Assembly (NCBI GenBank): GCA_031553565.1
Contig: JAVBLK010000010.1
Span: 1-64,000, forward strand
Source: JAVBLK01 sp031553565
GTDB lineage: Bacteria; Bacillota; Clostridia; Christensenellales; DUVY01
DNA: 64,000 nucleotides
Reading direction: 5' to 3'
The number at the start of each line of letters is the position of its first letter. Position 1 is the stretch's first letter. Below are positions 26,960 to 37,200 of this stretch, piece after piece. The notes below the pieces were generated by a model. It searched no databases and was not told the DNA's origin. It saw nothing but the letters and a program-made list of their open reading frames with translations. The position numbers were made by a program, and so were the translations under genes.

Positions 26960-27037
26960 ATTATATCATAAACGCGCTGGATTTACCGCTGTTTATTATT
27001 CAATTGCGCACTGTTCCGCCAGCCGTTATGCTATAAT
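26960..27037. promoter_or_regulatory. Divergent extended -10 promoters
   Basis: On the minus strand TGATATAAT (-10 at 26960-26965) ends 6 bases before the ATG at 26953. On the plus strand TGCTATAAT (-10 at 27032-27037) ends 6 bases before the ATG at 27044. Both have the extended TGN element and neither gene has a ribosome-binding site. Confidence 0.65.
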
Positions 27038-27043
27038 CGTTAT

Positions 27044-27583
27044 ATGGAAAAATATCATAGAATGACAGTCGCGGGCGTGACAAGGGACTTGCCCGTATGC
27101 AAGGTCAACGACAATGTTTCGATCGCCGCCTTCGTTATGTTCGGCGACGTCGAAATGACGGTCGCGTGCGCAAAGGCGCTGTTAAAAATCGCTCCCCCGT
27201 TCGATATCCTGCTTTGCCCGGAGGCAAAGGGTATCCCCCTGACCTATGAGATGTCCCGCCAATCCGGAAAGCCGTATTACGTAGCGCGGAAAAAGACCAA
27301 GGTCTATATGCCCGAGCCCGTCGCGGCCGCCGTCAAGAGCATCACGACCTTCGAGGTGCAGAACCTTTACCTTGACCGCAGCGAGCTTGATATAATGCGC
27401 GATAAAAAGGTCTTTATCGTTGACGACGTGATCAGCACCGGCGAGACCCTGAACGCCTTGGAATCGCTTTTAAAGCAGTGCGGCGCCGTGCCTTGCGGCA
27501 AAGCCGCGGTCTTGGCGGAAGGCGACGCCGCAAAGAGGGACGACATACTGTACTTGGAAAAACTGCCGCTGTTTCTGAAATAG
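27044..27583 (+). CDS. Phosphoribosyltransferase, adenine PRTase-like
   Basis: A 179-residue type I phosphoribosyltransferase, expected to join a purine base to PRPP for nucleotide salvage. The PRPP loop VFIVDDVISTGET (about 126-138) is intact, and PEAKGIPLTYEMSRQSGKPY matches the substrate and hood region of the APT-like group. Adenine is the most likely base, but xanthine or a regulator-like role cannot be excluded. A downstream ATG at codon 7 could be used instead. It is monocistronic and followed by a terminator. Confidence 0.85.
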   Translation: MEKYHRMTVAGVTRDLPVCKVNDNVSIAAFVMFGDVEMTVACAKALLKIAPPFDILLCPEAKGIPLTYEMSRQSGKPYYVARKKTKVYMPEPVAAAVKSITTFEVQNLYLDRSELDIMRDKKVFIVDDVISTGETLNALESLLKQCGAVPCGKAAVLAEGDAAKRDDILYLEKLPLFLK

Positions 27584-27636
27584 CGGCAACGCTTTTGTTC
27601 TGAAGACTTGCCGCAACGCGCTGTATGTATCTTGCG

Positions 27637-27676
27637 GCAAAGCCGGTTAAAAGCCCCGACTTTGCAGATTTTTTTT
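27637..27676 (+). terminator. Terminator of the phosphoribosyltransferase gene
   Basis: GCAAAG-C-CGG pairs with CCG-A-CTTTGC with one mismatch, followed by AGA and eight T residues. Confidence 0.7.
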
Positions 27677-27722
27677 ACAGCCGTTTTTTTACCCTGTATA
27701 TTTTATCGTATATATGCGCATA

Positions 27723-27885
27723 TTAAGGAAACGATGAATAAATAAGGTAAATTTAGAGCAAGTATTTTTCAGTATGAAAACGGCTTGTTTTTGCAGTAAA
27801 TAGTAGAACTATTTGCAAAAAAAGAAGAGGTTTTCAGGCGGAAAAGACGCCGCTGTAAATGTTCCGAATTATTCAGCGTTTCCTT
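27723..27885. repeat. Palindromic element family A, copy 3
   Basis: About 163 bp. Left end TAAGGAAACGATGAATAA and right end TTATTCAGCGTTTCCTTTA are inverted repeats, and the centre reads AATAGT-AGA-ACTATT. The two arms match each other over about three quarters of their length. It lies between the terminator and the gene starting at 27919, filling the rest of the 335-bp gap. Confidence 0.85.
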
Positions 27886-27918
27886 TAACTAAAATAAAAT
27901 TGCAGAGGTTTAAGAATA

Positions 27919-28731
27919 ATGGAACATACTTTCGACACGAATGAGGTCAAGCCGGTCATCATCCCTAATACCCCCCACGAATCCGTAAGGATCAAGAGCA
28001 GCGCGGCAGTCCCGGATAAAACGCCGGCAAGGAAGATCAGCGATATTACGATTCAGGAGGCCCAAAAACCGGTTCAGAAAAAGCCTGCCGGGAAAACCGC
28101 CGGGAAAACCGGATCGGCTGATAAAGTGAAAAAAACGGCGGCTGTTCAAAGCAGTCCGGATGCTTCCGGCTCGGGCAGTAAAAAGCCTTCCCCGGCAAAC
28201 ACGCAAAGCAACAAAGATAAAACAGATAAAACATCTGAAACGCAACCGCCCGAGGGCGAAAAAACCGCGGCAACAGGCCATGTCAAGCTTACTCCGGCCG
28301 AATGCAACGAAAAGCTTTTGCAGAGTATCTATCAGACGGCCACAATGTTCTTATCCAGCTCGGACTCGCTTATGCCAAAAATAAAGGATCAGAAGCTGCG
28401 CGACACCCTGTCGCTTGAAAACGAGGGCATTGACAACATTGCCGACAAGGCCGTGCGGGGATTGCGCGCCATAAAAGCCTCGCCGCGCCAGCCCGCGCTG
28501 TTTACCCGCGCCGCCGCCTGGATGGGCATCCAATTCAACGCGATGGTCAACTCGGACAACCGCCGCATTGCCGAAATGATGATGGAAGGCTGCACTATGG
28601 GCATCTACGGCTGCATCGAGCATATCTATGACTATCAAAAAGCCAATAAGGACAATAAAGCCCTGTGCCAGGACTTGATGCTGCTGCTTGAAAAATACTC
28701 CGACAGCATGAAATACTTCCTGACGCACTGA
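27919..28731 (+). CDS. Protein of unknown function with disordered N-terminus
   Basis: A 270-residue protein. Residues 1-125 are low complexity, rich in Lys, Pro, Ser, Thr and Ala, and probably disordered. Residues 126-270 form a helical domain (LTPAECNEKLLQSIYQTATM, RIAEMMMEGCTMGIYGCIEHI and a C-terminal LLLEKYSDSMKYFL). I do not recognise a family. There is no signal peptide or membrane segment, so it is cytosolic. AGAGG lies about 10 bases before the ATG. It stands alone just downstream of palindromic element A. Confidence 0.7.
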   Translation: MEHTFDTNEVKPVIIPNTPHESVRIKSSAAVPDKTPARKISDITIQEAQKPVQKKPAGKTAGKTGSADKVKKTAAVQSSPDASGSGSKKPSPANTQSNKDKTDKTSETQPPEGEKTAATGHVKLTPAECNEKLLQSIYQTATMFLSSSDSLMPKIKDQKLRDTLSLENEGIDNIADKAVRGLRAIKASPRQPALFTRAAAWMGIQFNAMVNSDNRRIAEMMMEGCTMGIYGCIEHIYDYQKANKDNKALCQDLMLLLEKYSDSMKYFLTH

Positions 28732-28828
28732 GTGCTGCCGCACGGCAGCAGGCTGCGCCAAAATGGCGACACAATATCATGCCTTACAGGCAAGGGGAAA
28801 AAAATATACTTCAATTCGCAAATCGCTT

Positions 28829-28853
28829 GGGTGGCCAAAAATTTTGGCCGCCC
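28829..28853. other. Perfect intergenic inverted repeat
   Basis: GGGTGGCCAAAA and TTTTGGCCGCCC (one mismatch) meet around a single A. It lies in the convergent gap between two genes, where also CCAGGGCT-GAG-CCCTGG and a run of ten C residues (about 28929-28938) occur. It might be a bidirectional terminator but lacks T-runs. Confidence 0.4.
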
Positions 28854-29005
28854 ATAGGAAAATAAATCGGTATTATGCCCCAGGGCTGAGCCCTGGACTC
28901 GAATATTCAAAAACAATGTTTTGACATTCCCCCCCCCCGCTTTTTTGATATTCCCCCCGCTTCATAAACTCCTTCCAAGCAGTTTTGCCGCGCGCCTATG
29001 CGCGG

Positions 29006-30661
29006 CTACTTTTTCAGCAGCCCGTCGAACCTGGAGGCCATTTCGTCTATGATCCCTGCCGACCCTTTTTCCGTGCCCGCCGCGGTAAGGTACACCTTTA
29101 TTTTGGGCTCGGTGCCGCTGGGGCGTATAATGAACTGGCTGTCCCGCTCCAATTTATATAATATCACGTTGTCCTTGGGCAGGTCCTCTTTTACTTGCGT
29201 CATATAGTCTATGATTTCCCTGACCTTCAGTCCGGCAAATTCGGCAAAAGGCTTCTTCCTTACGCCCTCCATAAACCTCTGCATCTCGGCAAAGCCTTTC
29301 GCGCCGGGGAAATCATAGCTTAAGGTCTTGTTCCTGAAATAGCCGTACTTTTTATAGATATTATCAAGCTGCTGCGAAAGGCTGACTCCCTTGCCCTTTA
29401 GATGCGCTTTCATCTCGCAAACCAGCATCACCGCCTGCACAGCGTCCTTGTCGCGCACATAAGTGCCCTTCATATAGCCATAGCTTTCTTCAAAGCCGAA
29501 TACGAACCTGTGACCTTCCCCCGCTTCCTCCAGCTTCAATATCTTCTCGCCGATGTTTTTGAAGCCCGTGTAAACCTTGTAAAGCGTCGCACCCGCGGCT
29601 TTTGTTATCTTTTCGGTCAGCGGCGTGGAAACTATTGTCGAGATGAAGACGGGCTTTTCGGGTAGATTTTTGCTTTCGGACAGAATAAAGTCTGTCAGCA
29701 GCACCCCTATCTCGTTGCCGGTGAACATCCGCAAAACGCCACCGTCATTCTCGGCCACGCCCAAACGGTCTGCGTCCGGGTCTGTCGCAAGCAATATGTC
29801 CGCGCCCTCGCTTTCCAGTTTTTTCAGGCCAAGGGTAAGCGCCTCTTTGATCTCCGGATTCGGGTACGGACAGGTCTTAAAGGTCCCGTCCGGCACGCAC
29901 TGCTCCTCCACCGGGATGATTTTCTTGACCCCGGCGCGCCGCATGATTTCCGGGCACAGCTTATACCCCGTACCGTTCAGCGCGGAATACACGACCGAAA
30001 TATCCGTCTTTACCGGCTTTACGCTCTGCCCGGCGACATTATACAGAAACTTCTCCGTCAGGCTGTCGTCGCAGAAAACGGTGTGCCCTGACTTTAGCGC
30101 AGCATTGAAAGCCATGTTCTTTACGCCGGCAAAATAGTCCACCTTTGCGATCTCGGCGCTGATATCGTCGGCAAGCTGGGAATTGATCTGACAGCCGTCG
30201 GGCCCGTACGCTTTATAGCCGTTATATTTGGCGGGATTATGGCTCGCGGTCACCATTACGCCTATATCGGCCTTATTTTCCCGCACGGAAAAGCTTAAAA
30301 AAGGCGTAGGCATCAGCTCTTTCGTCATAAAAACCTTGATGCCGTTGGCAGACAGGATCCCGCATACCTGCTCGGAAAACTCGCGGCTCATTATACGCGA
30401 ATCATGGCTTACCGCAACGCGTGACAGGCCGCGTTTCACCATATAATTGGCGATACCCTGGGTGGCGCGCCCGACGGTATACACGTTCATATTGTTTGAC
30501 CCGGCGCCCAAAATACCCCTAAGCCCCGCAGTCCCGAATTCCAGGTCTTTATAAAACCTGTTCTCGATCTCGGCGGCATTACCCTTCAGGCCGGTAAGCT
30601 CTTTTAAAATCGCCGGATCCGTCACGTTTTCCAGCCATTCGTTATATTTTTCCATGTACAT
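29006..30661 (-). CDS. Phosphoglucomutase / phosphomannomutase
   Basis: Interconverts hexose 1- and 6-phosphates, feeding glycolysis and cell-envelope sugar synthesis. The 551-residue enzyme has the alpha-D-phosphohexomutase layout: LEFGTAGLRGILGAGSNNMN near the N-terminus, the catalytic phosphoserine loop VTASHNPAKYNGYK, the metal-binding loop DPDADRLGVAE, the sugar-binding GFEESYGY, and the C-terminal phosphate-binding RPSGTEPKIKVY. The ATG at 30661 follows AAGGAG with 9-base spacing; an in-frame extension upstream runs through the promoter. It matches the PgcA-like bacterial group in length. Confidence 0.94.
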   Translation of the reverse strand: MYMEKYNEWLENVTDPAILKELTGLKGNAAEIENRFYKDLEFGTAGLRGILGAGSNNMNVYTVGRATQGIANYMVKRGLSRVAVSHDSRIMSREFSEQVCGILSANGIKVFMTKELMPTPFLSFSVRENKADIGVMVTASHNPAKYNGYKAYGPDGCQINSQLADDISAEIAKVDYFAGVKNMAFNAALKSGHTVFCDDSLTEKFLYNVAGQSVKPVKTDISVVYSALNGTGYKLCPEIMRRAGVKKIIPVEEQCVPDGTFKTCPYPNPEIKEALTLGLKKLESEGADILLATDPDADRLGVAENDGGVLRMFTGNEIGVLLTDFILSESKNLPEKPVFISTIVSTPLTEKITKAAGATLYKVYTGFKNIGEKILKLEEAGEGHRFVFGFEESYGYMKGTYVRDKDAVQAVMLVCEMKAHLKGKGVSLSQQLDNIYKKYGYFRNKTLSYDFPGAKGFAEMQRFMEGVRKKPFAEFAGLKVREIIDYMTQVKEDLPKDNVILYKLERDSQFIIRPSGTEPKIKVYLTAAGTEKGSAGIIDEMASRFDGLLKK

Positions 30662-30697
30662 ATTTCCCTGCTCCTTAAACAATCGTCTGTAAATCCG

Positions 30698-30726
30698 ATT
30701 ATACCATAAAGATAGCGCAATGCCAA
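30698..30726 (-). promoter_or_regulatory. Promoter of the phosphoglucomutase gene
   Basis: TTGGCA (30721-30726) and TATAAT (30698-30703) with a 17-bp spacer and an extended TGG before the -10 box. The leader is about 30 bases and includes the ribosome-binding site. Confidence 0.8.
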
Positions 30727-30880
30727 TACAGACGCTTGCTTTTTCCGCTGTTTTATGGCAAAATATAAAAGGCAAATCGAAGGGTCGAAATCAATGGCGG
30801 GCGCGTTTATGCGTTGCCTTGCCGGAGAGCCCGTCTTCCCCTCTGTTTTTATATGTCCGAACAATAGCTAATAACCTTAT

Positions 30881-31018
30881 GCCGAAGTGGTGGAACGGCA
30901 AGGCGCGGCGGCTCAAACCGTTGCGTGACACACAAAACAATCAATCAAGCCGAAGTGGTGGAATGGCAGACGCGGCGGACTCAAAATCCGTTGCGTGACA
31001 CATAAAACAATCAATCAA
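30881..31018 (+). repeat. Two tandem 5' halves of tRNA-Leu
   Basis: Units of 68 and 70 bp start at 30881 and 30949. Each begins with about 42 bases matching the 5' half of the complete tRNA-Leu (through the anticodon loop into the stem), then a 26-28-base spacer TTGCGTGACACAnAAAACAA-like ending in TCAATCAA. The unit at 30949 matches the real tRNA exactly over its half; the one at 30881 has several changes. Neither can fold as a tRNA. Confidence 0.85.
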
Positions 31019-31104
31019 GCCGAAGTGGTGGAATGGCAGACGCGGCGGACTCAAAATCCGCTACCCTCAAAAGTGTGCGGGTTCAAGTCCCGCCTTCGGC
31101 ACCA
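31019..31104 (+). tRNA. tRNA-Leu (anticodon CAA)
   Basis: 86 bases including an encoded CCA. The acceptor stem GCCGAAG pairs with CTTCGGC, the anticodon stem is GCGGA/TCCGC around the loop CTCAAAA (anticodon CAA, reading UUG), a long variable arm follows as in class II tRNAs, and the T arm is GCGGG-TTCAAGT-CCCGC. Confidence 0.96.
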
Positions 31105-31107
31105 ACA

Positions 31108-31147
31108 AAGGGGCTGTCTCTATAAGAGGCAGCCCCTCCGCTTTTTG
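31108..31147 (+). terminator. Terminator after tRNA-Leu
   Basis: GGGGCTGTCTC pairs with GAGGCAGCCCC around a short loop, followed by CGCTTTTTG. It may also act on minus-strand transcripts from the giant gene. Confidence 0.85.
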
Positions 31148-31241
31148 TCCCGTTTTATCCTCAAGCATCCACTCGAACCTGATAGTGGTTTTAAAGTATT
31201 GCTAAAAATAGCGGAGGCGCGGATAAACGCCGGCCCGGCAG

Positions 31242-34200
31242 CTACTTGATCTTCTTGAACATAACGAATTGGTTCTCGGTATCGCTTACGGTGTTGGCCG
31301 CGATGAGCCTGCGCATCGCCTTGCGCTGGCGCGCCGTTACGACAAGGAGGACTATCAGGGCGGCTACTGCGATTAGGCCTAAGCCTGATAAGGCGCCTAT
31401 CATCAGGAAGTTGGGGCGCTGCATACTGAAATGGAGCACCGATACGTTGCCCGCGTCGTCCGTGACCGTTACGGTGTAGCTGCCTGTCCCGTTGAAGGAA
31501 ATGCTGTCGTTGATAAGCTCGGCCTCGTAGGCTTTGCCGTCCTTTGTGATTGAATAGGTATAGCCGTAATTATCGTGCTTTGCGATAGTTATGGTTACGG
31601 TCAAAGGCTTATAGACGGTTACGCTGTCCGACACTCCGCCGAACACGGGCTTGAACTTCTCGATGTAGGTTATATTGAAGCTTGACGAGGCCGCTGCGCC
31701 GCTGCCGCTTACGACGTCTATCTCATACGCGCCGTTCGCCGTGACGATAAACGAATATATGCGCGTTACGCCGTCGTCCGCATCCTCTATCCCTGTGATA
31801 GATATGACAGTGTTCGTTGTGACATTGCGCACTATGACGGAGCTTCCCTCGCGGCTGAAGTTATAGTTCACCTCTACGGTGATCGTTTGGTCCCGGTTAG
31901 TCCACGCGCCGGGTATCCCCTGCGGCGCGCCTATGACGGGCAGCGCCTTGTCTATCTTCACCTCGAACAGGTTGGGCAGCACCGTGAGCACGCCGGAGCC
32001 GGAGCGCGCCATAAACTTTAAGAATAAAATCTGCGACTGGCCCTCCGGCACGGAAACGGTGTGCCTGGGGTCGCCCGCCGACGGGTCGGAAACAGGCAGC
32101 CATACCGCGTCCTCCGGGTGCGCCTCGTTATAGTCCGTGCAATAGAAATAGCTGACGCCGGAGGCGACCGTGTTCTGCAGGCGGAACCCGAACACCACGT
32201 CGCTGGAGGTCCAGCCGCCCGTCTTGCCCTGCAATACCACCGCGTCGAACTGCGGCGCGGTCTCCTCTATGCGGTTGATATCGATACTCATGGGCGCGGA
32301 ACGCCTGCCGGTGAGCGATTCAGCCGCAAAGATGTACTGCGTATTGGCACGCACCAGGAACGAATAGGTGTAGCTGCCGTCGCCGTTGTCTATGGCCTGC
32401 ACGTCCTCCACCCCGAAAGACGACCTGTTGTTGTTTATGATGCGGTAAACCGAATCCAATTCGGTGAACGCCCTTGCGCCGCCGGCGAACCACGCGTCCA
32501 CGTATATCCTGATGCCCGTCTGCGGCGTAGCCCAGCCGCCGGAGTTGGCGGGGCACCTGATCTGTATCTGCGGAGTCAGCGTGTCATAGTTGACCGTGAC
32601 CGTCTGCGCGCAGAAGCTTTCCACCATCGGATTGACCGCCCCCGTAACGGGGTCGGCCACGTTAGTCCCCGCGTCGTCATGCACGTTGGTAAGCGCCATC
32701 TTGAAGCGGTATGTGCGCATAAGCAGCGTTTCGGCGGGTACGTTGGCGCCGGTCGTATAGCTTGCGCCCGTTACAGCCGCCCATGCCGTCCAGTTAATGC
32801 CGCCGTCGTCCGAATAGGAATAATAGAACGTTATCTCCACGCCGTCGCCCGTAGGGTGCTTGTTGGAGCGCGTGAAGTTGAACACCACGCCCGCCGTAGT
32901 CGGCTGGCCGTTATAAGCGGTCGTCACTCCCATTTCGGTGTCTTCCCTGTCTATCATGGGCGGCTCGATAGTGATCGGGCCGGAATACTCGCCGCTGCCC
33001 GACCTGATCCTGAAGGAATAGGCCTTCCTTGCCTCGGCTGTAAATATATAAGTGCCGCCGCCCTGGGCTGAAAAGTCGCCGGCGTTCCATGTGCTGCCGT
33101 TATTTACAGAGACCTGCAGCTCTAACACGCCGCTGGGTATCGCGCCGGGTGTAAGCCGTATCGCCGCGCCGCCGTTCGTCCAGTGCGTCAGAAGGTCCTC
33201 GACCGTAAACGCGGGCACAGTCCTGTCTATCATCACCGTGCGTTCGGCGTGGCCGTCGTATTCGTAAGATACCGCGCTTTGCGACGCGTCCAGTATGTTG
33301 GAGACCGCCATAAAGAAATATTCCCTGTACAGGAAGCCGGCCGCGGGCGCGCTTACCGTCAGCACGCCGCCGGGCATAAGCGCCCACGCGCCCGCCGCGG
33401 CCTTTGGCGTGCCGTCCGCGTTGTATACCGCGTAACGGTAGTAATACTCCATCGTCACTCCCTCGGGATGCGCCTGCGAGGACGCGAGGGTAAAGGTGAC
33501 GTCGCCGTTCGTCCAGCCGCCCGTCTTGCCCACGGAGCTGACCGTAAAAGCGGGGGTGTTCTTGTCGATGTTGTTGACAGTTACCACAAGGTCGGGCCCC
33601 GCTATGCCCGCCCCCGACACCGCCCTGAAGGTATATGTGCCGTTCCTGACCGCCGTGAACGAGGTTATGGGCGAGCCGGTCGCCGCGCCGCCCTCCACGC
33701 GGTATACGCCGCCGCCGCTTACCCCGAAGGAGCCTGCAAGGCTTATCAGCACGTCCGCAGATGTGAACGGTATCGGGTCAAGCGCCGTGCCGCCGTGGCT
33801 GACGTAATCCGACTGCGCCGAGGGCGTGAAGCGGTCGATCTTGGCTATATATTCGGTCGCGCCGCCCGTTATGCCGGCCAGTGACACCGCCCTCAGCCAA
33901 TAGGATTTGCCTGCGGCAGTCGCGGCGGCCTCGGTGATCTGCAAAAGGCCGGCGGTGGTTATGTCGGTAAAGCCGTCGGACGCGCTTACCGTGCTGACCT
34001 GATACTTGACCCCGGAAGGCGGCGCGTTCAGTACGCTCAAGGATACTGATATGCTGCCGCTTGTCCAGGTATTGCTTGCGACAGTCGGGCTCAGCACCAG
34101 TGCAAAAGACGCGCTGTTGTCGATCCACGCCGCATAGCTGACCGGCTCGGATGCCGTCCCCGCGCCCGAAACCGCGCGGAAGGAATAGTTCGTCTTGCCC

Positions 34201-37200
34201 GCGTCTGTCACCGTAAAGGTAGCGCCGGGAAGGTCCTGATAAGAGCCCGCGTCCTTCCTGAACTGGTATTTCACCCCGGACGGAACCGTGTTGTTTACCC
34301 CGAACGTAAAGGATATGCTGCCGTTGGTCCATACCCCGCTGCCGATACCCGGGACAAAGTCAAAGTCCGGCACAATCCTGTCGATCTTGGCGGTAAACGC
34401 GTACGCGGCCGAAACCACGCCCGCGCCCGAAACCGCGCGGAAATAGTACGCCACGATCCCGTCCGCCGTTATAGCCATGGTATTGCCGCCGGGGACGTCG
34501 ATATAATTTTCCTCGATATCCGCGCCCGCGCACACCTGGTATGTCACCCCGGACGCCGCCGTGCCGGTTATCGATAAGGTTATATTGATATTGCCGTTCG
34601 TCCAGACGCCGCTGTCAGTACTGCCGGCTACCTTTATCACAGGCTGCTGCCGGTCTATCCGCGCAACGAAAGTGACTATGTCTGTCGGTATGCCGGAGCC
34701 GCTTATTGCCCTGAAGTAATATGTGCCCGAGGAGGTCACAGGGTACGGCACAGTAATAGCCGTAAAGCTGTTGCCCGCGCCCGTCGCGCTGTACTGGTAC
34801 GTTATGCCCGAATCGGGCGTGCCGCCGGTCAGCGACAGGATGATACTTATGGTATCCCTGGTCCATTCGCCGCTTGTAAGGGCCGCGCCGCTGAAGGTGC
34901 GCGCGTCAAAGCTTAACACAGGCGCCTTTTTGTCGATCATCACGCTGAAGTCTTTGATATTGCCCGCGCCGTTGTATGTCCATTCGACATCCGCGCCCGT
35001 AACGGGGTCCTTCGCGCCTATGACCGCCTTGAAGCGGTATACCGCGCTGTGGCTTGCGCCGTCCGCGACAACAGGAGTGAAGCTTGTGCCTGTGACCGGC
35101 ACCCATTCGCCCGCCGCCATATCGGCCGTGCGGTAGTAGTATCTGATGCCGGACGGTATTGACGGGCTGACGCTTGCAAACGTGAACGTCACATCGTAGC
35201 GCGTCCAGCCGCCCGTTGCGCCCGACGCCGTGACGGTAAACTGCGCCGAGGACGCGTCGATATTATTGACTACGATGACAAGGCTGCCAGAGCGTATGCC
35301 CGCGTATGTCTCGGCGTAGAAGGTGTATGTTGTGTTCGCGGCGAAGGTGAACTTATTGTCCGCGTTAAGATCGTAATTGCCCTCGACATAGTGTATCTTG
35401 CCGCCGCCGGTTATGTAGTCGGGCAGCAGCGTTATCGTGAACGGCCCGTTGACATAGCGTATGTCGGGCGCGTCGCGGTAAACATATTCCGTCTGCGTAA
35501 GCGTCGGGGTCCCGGTGTTTATGCGCACCGTGATATTCGTGTCTGCAGCCGCGTTCCTGTCGGCAACGTTGGCAACCGTGATGCGGTAATCCACCGCGCC
35601 CTCCGCGCTTACTGTGTACGTTACGGAATCGCCCGTCATTTCAACGGCCTCCGCCGCACTCAGAAAATTGACCCTTAAGGGCGCGCTGCCCGCGCTGGTC
35701 TTCTCTACGATTATCTGCGCGCTGCCGGGGATCCATTTTACCGCCGTATTGAAGGCCGCCCATTGCGCCACAGTGTAATCCGCGCCGTTGTATCTTATCC
35801 TGACGGAATATTCGGGCTGCGTCTGGTCGATATTCGTCACTGTAACGGTTATTTCCCTGTAAAGCCCCGCCGCCGATACCGCCCTGAAGCTGTACGTGCC
35901 GGACATGCCTACATAATAGTTCTGGCCGGAGATGGAGGTCGCGCCGGCCTGTGTAAAGAACAGTGCGCCGCCAGCGGTCACCCCGTTTTCGATCAGGAAG
36001 ATCGAGCCGCCCCCGCCGCTTATCCCGAACTCCGCGCCAAGTATCAGGTTATAGCCGTTCTGCGTGTACGTGCCGTCGGGGATGTATTTGACGCAGGATA
36101 TGGACGGCACCGCCTTGTCGATACCGAAAACAAATCTGAATTCCCTGCCCGCCTCCGGGTAAGGCACGCCCGCCCCCGTGATCGCATAGAACACATATGT
36201 ATGCGTCCCGTCTGCAGAACACGTCAGCGTCAGCGGCCCGGGGAACCTTACGAAGCCGCCGCCGTCCACGCTGTAGAAATAGGATACGCCGGATGTTATC
36301 GTCCCCGCGCCGGGTATAAGGTTGAATCTGAGCGCGCCGGGCGTCCAGTTCCTTAAGGTATAAGTGTTAGTCCCCGCCGCATGAGCAAAGAGCGCGCTGT
36401 TCGAAAGAGCCAAAGCCTCGTCGTTGTAGTTGAATACGTCCACTGTGAAAGCGGGTGCGGCGGTATCGATCTTGTCTACCGTTACCATAAGGTCGTGTGA
36501 TACCGCGTTGGACTCGCTTACCGCGCGGAAGAAATACGTCCCGCTCTCGTAAACGGTGTAATGGTAAACGCCGCCTTCGCCCGCAAGCGGCGCGCCCGTT
36601 ACGGCGCCGTTGACTACGCGGTAGACCTTGCCGCCGCTGCCGCCGAACACCGCGTCAAAATACAGCGTGACGGGGCCGGAAGTGTAGTTTGCGGGCTGCC
36701 CCGAAGGCGTATGCAGCCCGATCGTCGGCGGCTCCGTATCTATGTCGAAATAGATAAGCGCCGCCGCCGAGGCCTGATTGACCTCGGTCTTGCTTTCGTC
36801 CTCGGGCGTGAGCGGGTTGTCCGCGTTCATGGCCTGCCCGAACCTGTACGATTTGCCCGCCCCGGACTCGGCGCGGAAAATCACCTCAAAGCAGCCGTTT
36901 GAAGAGAAAGTGACCTGCTTGCCTCCGAATTCCGTGATCTCGACCTCGTGCCATGACCCGGACGCAAAGTAAAGGTAAAAATATTTGACCGGCGAGGCGT
37001 TATCCGCCACGGGAAGGATGCGGAAGGTGATCGGCAGGTTCTGCCAGTTCGTATTGTCGAAGTCCGAAAGCCTGGACTCGTCCACGTCCAGCGCGAAGAC
37101 CGGCGCGTAAAGGTCGATATGGTGGACGTTTATGAAGCTGTCCGCCGGCGCAAGCCCGTTGTTCGGCCTTGCCCTGAAGGTATAAGTGTCGTTCGTCACC

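Noticed and set aside
28929..28938. Run of ten C residues as a phase-variation switch
   Set aside because: It lies in a convergent intergenic gap, not in a coding start or promoter, so slippage would have no obvious effect.
30881..30990. Upstream tRNA-Leu copies as functional tRNA genes
   Set aside because: They stop after the 5' half; no T arm, acceptor 3' strand or CCA follows.
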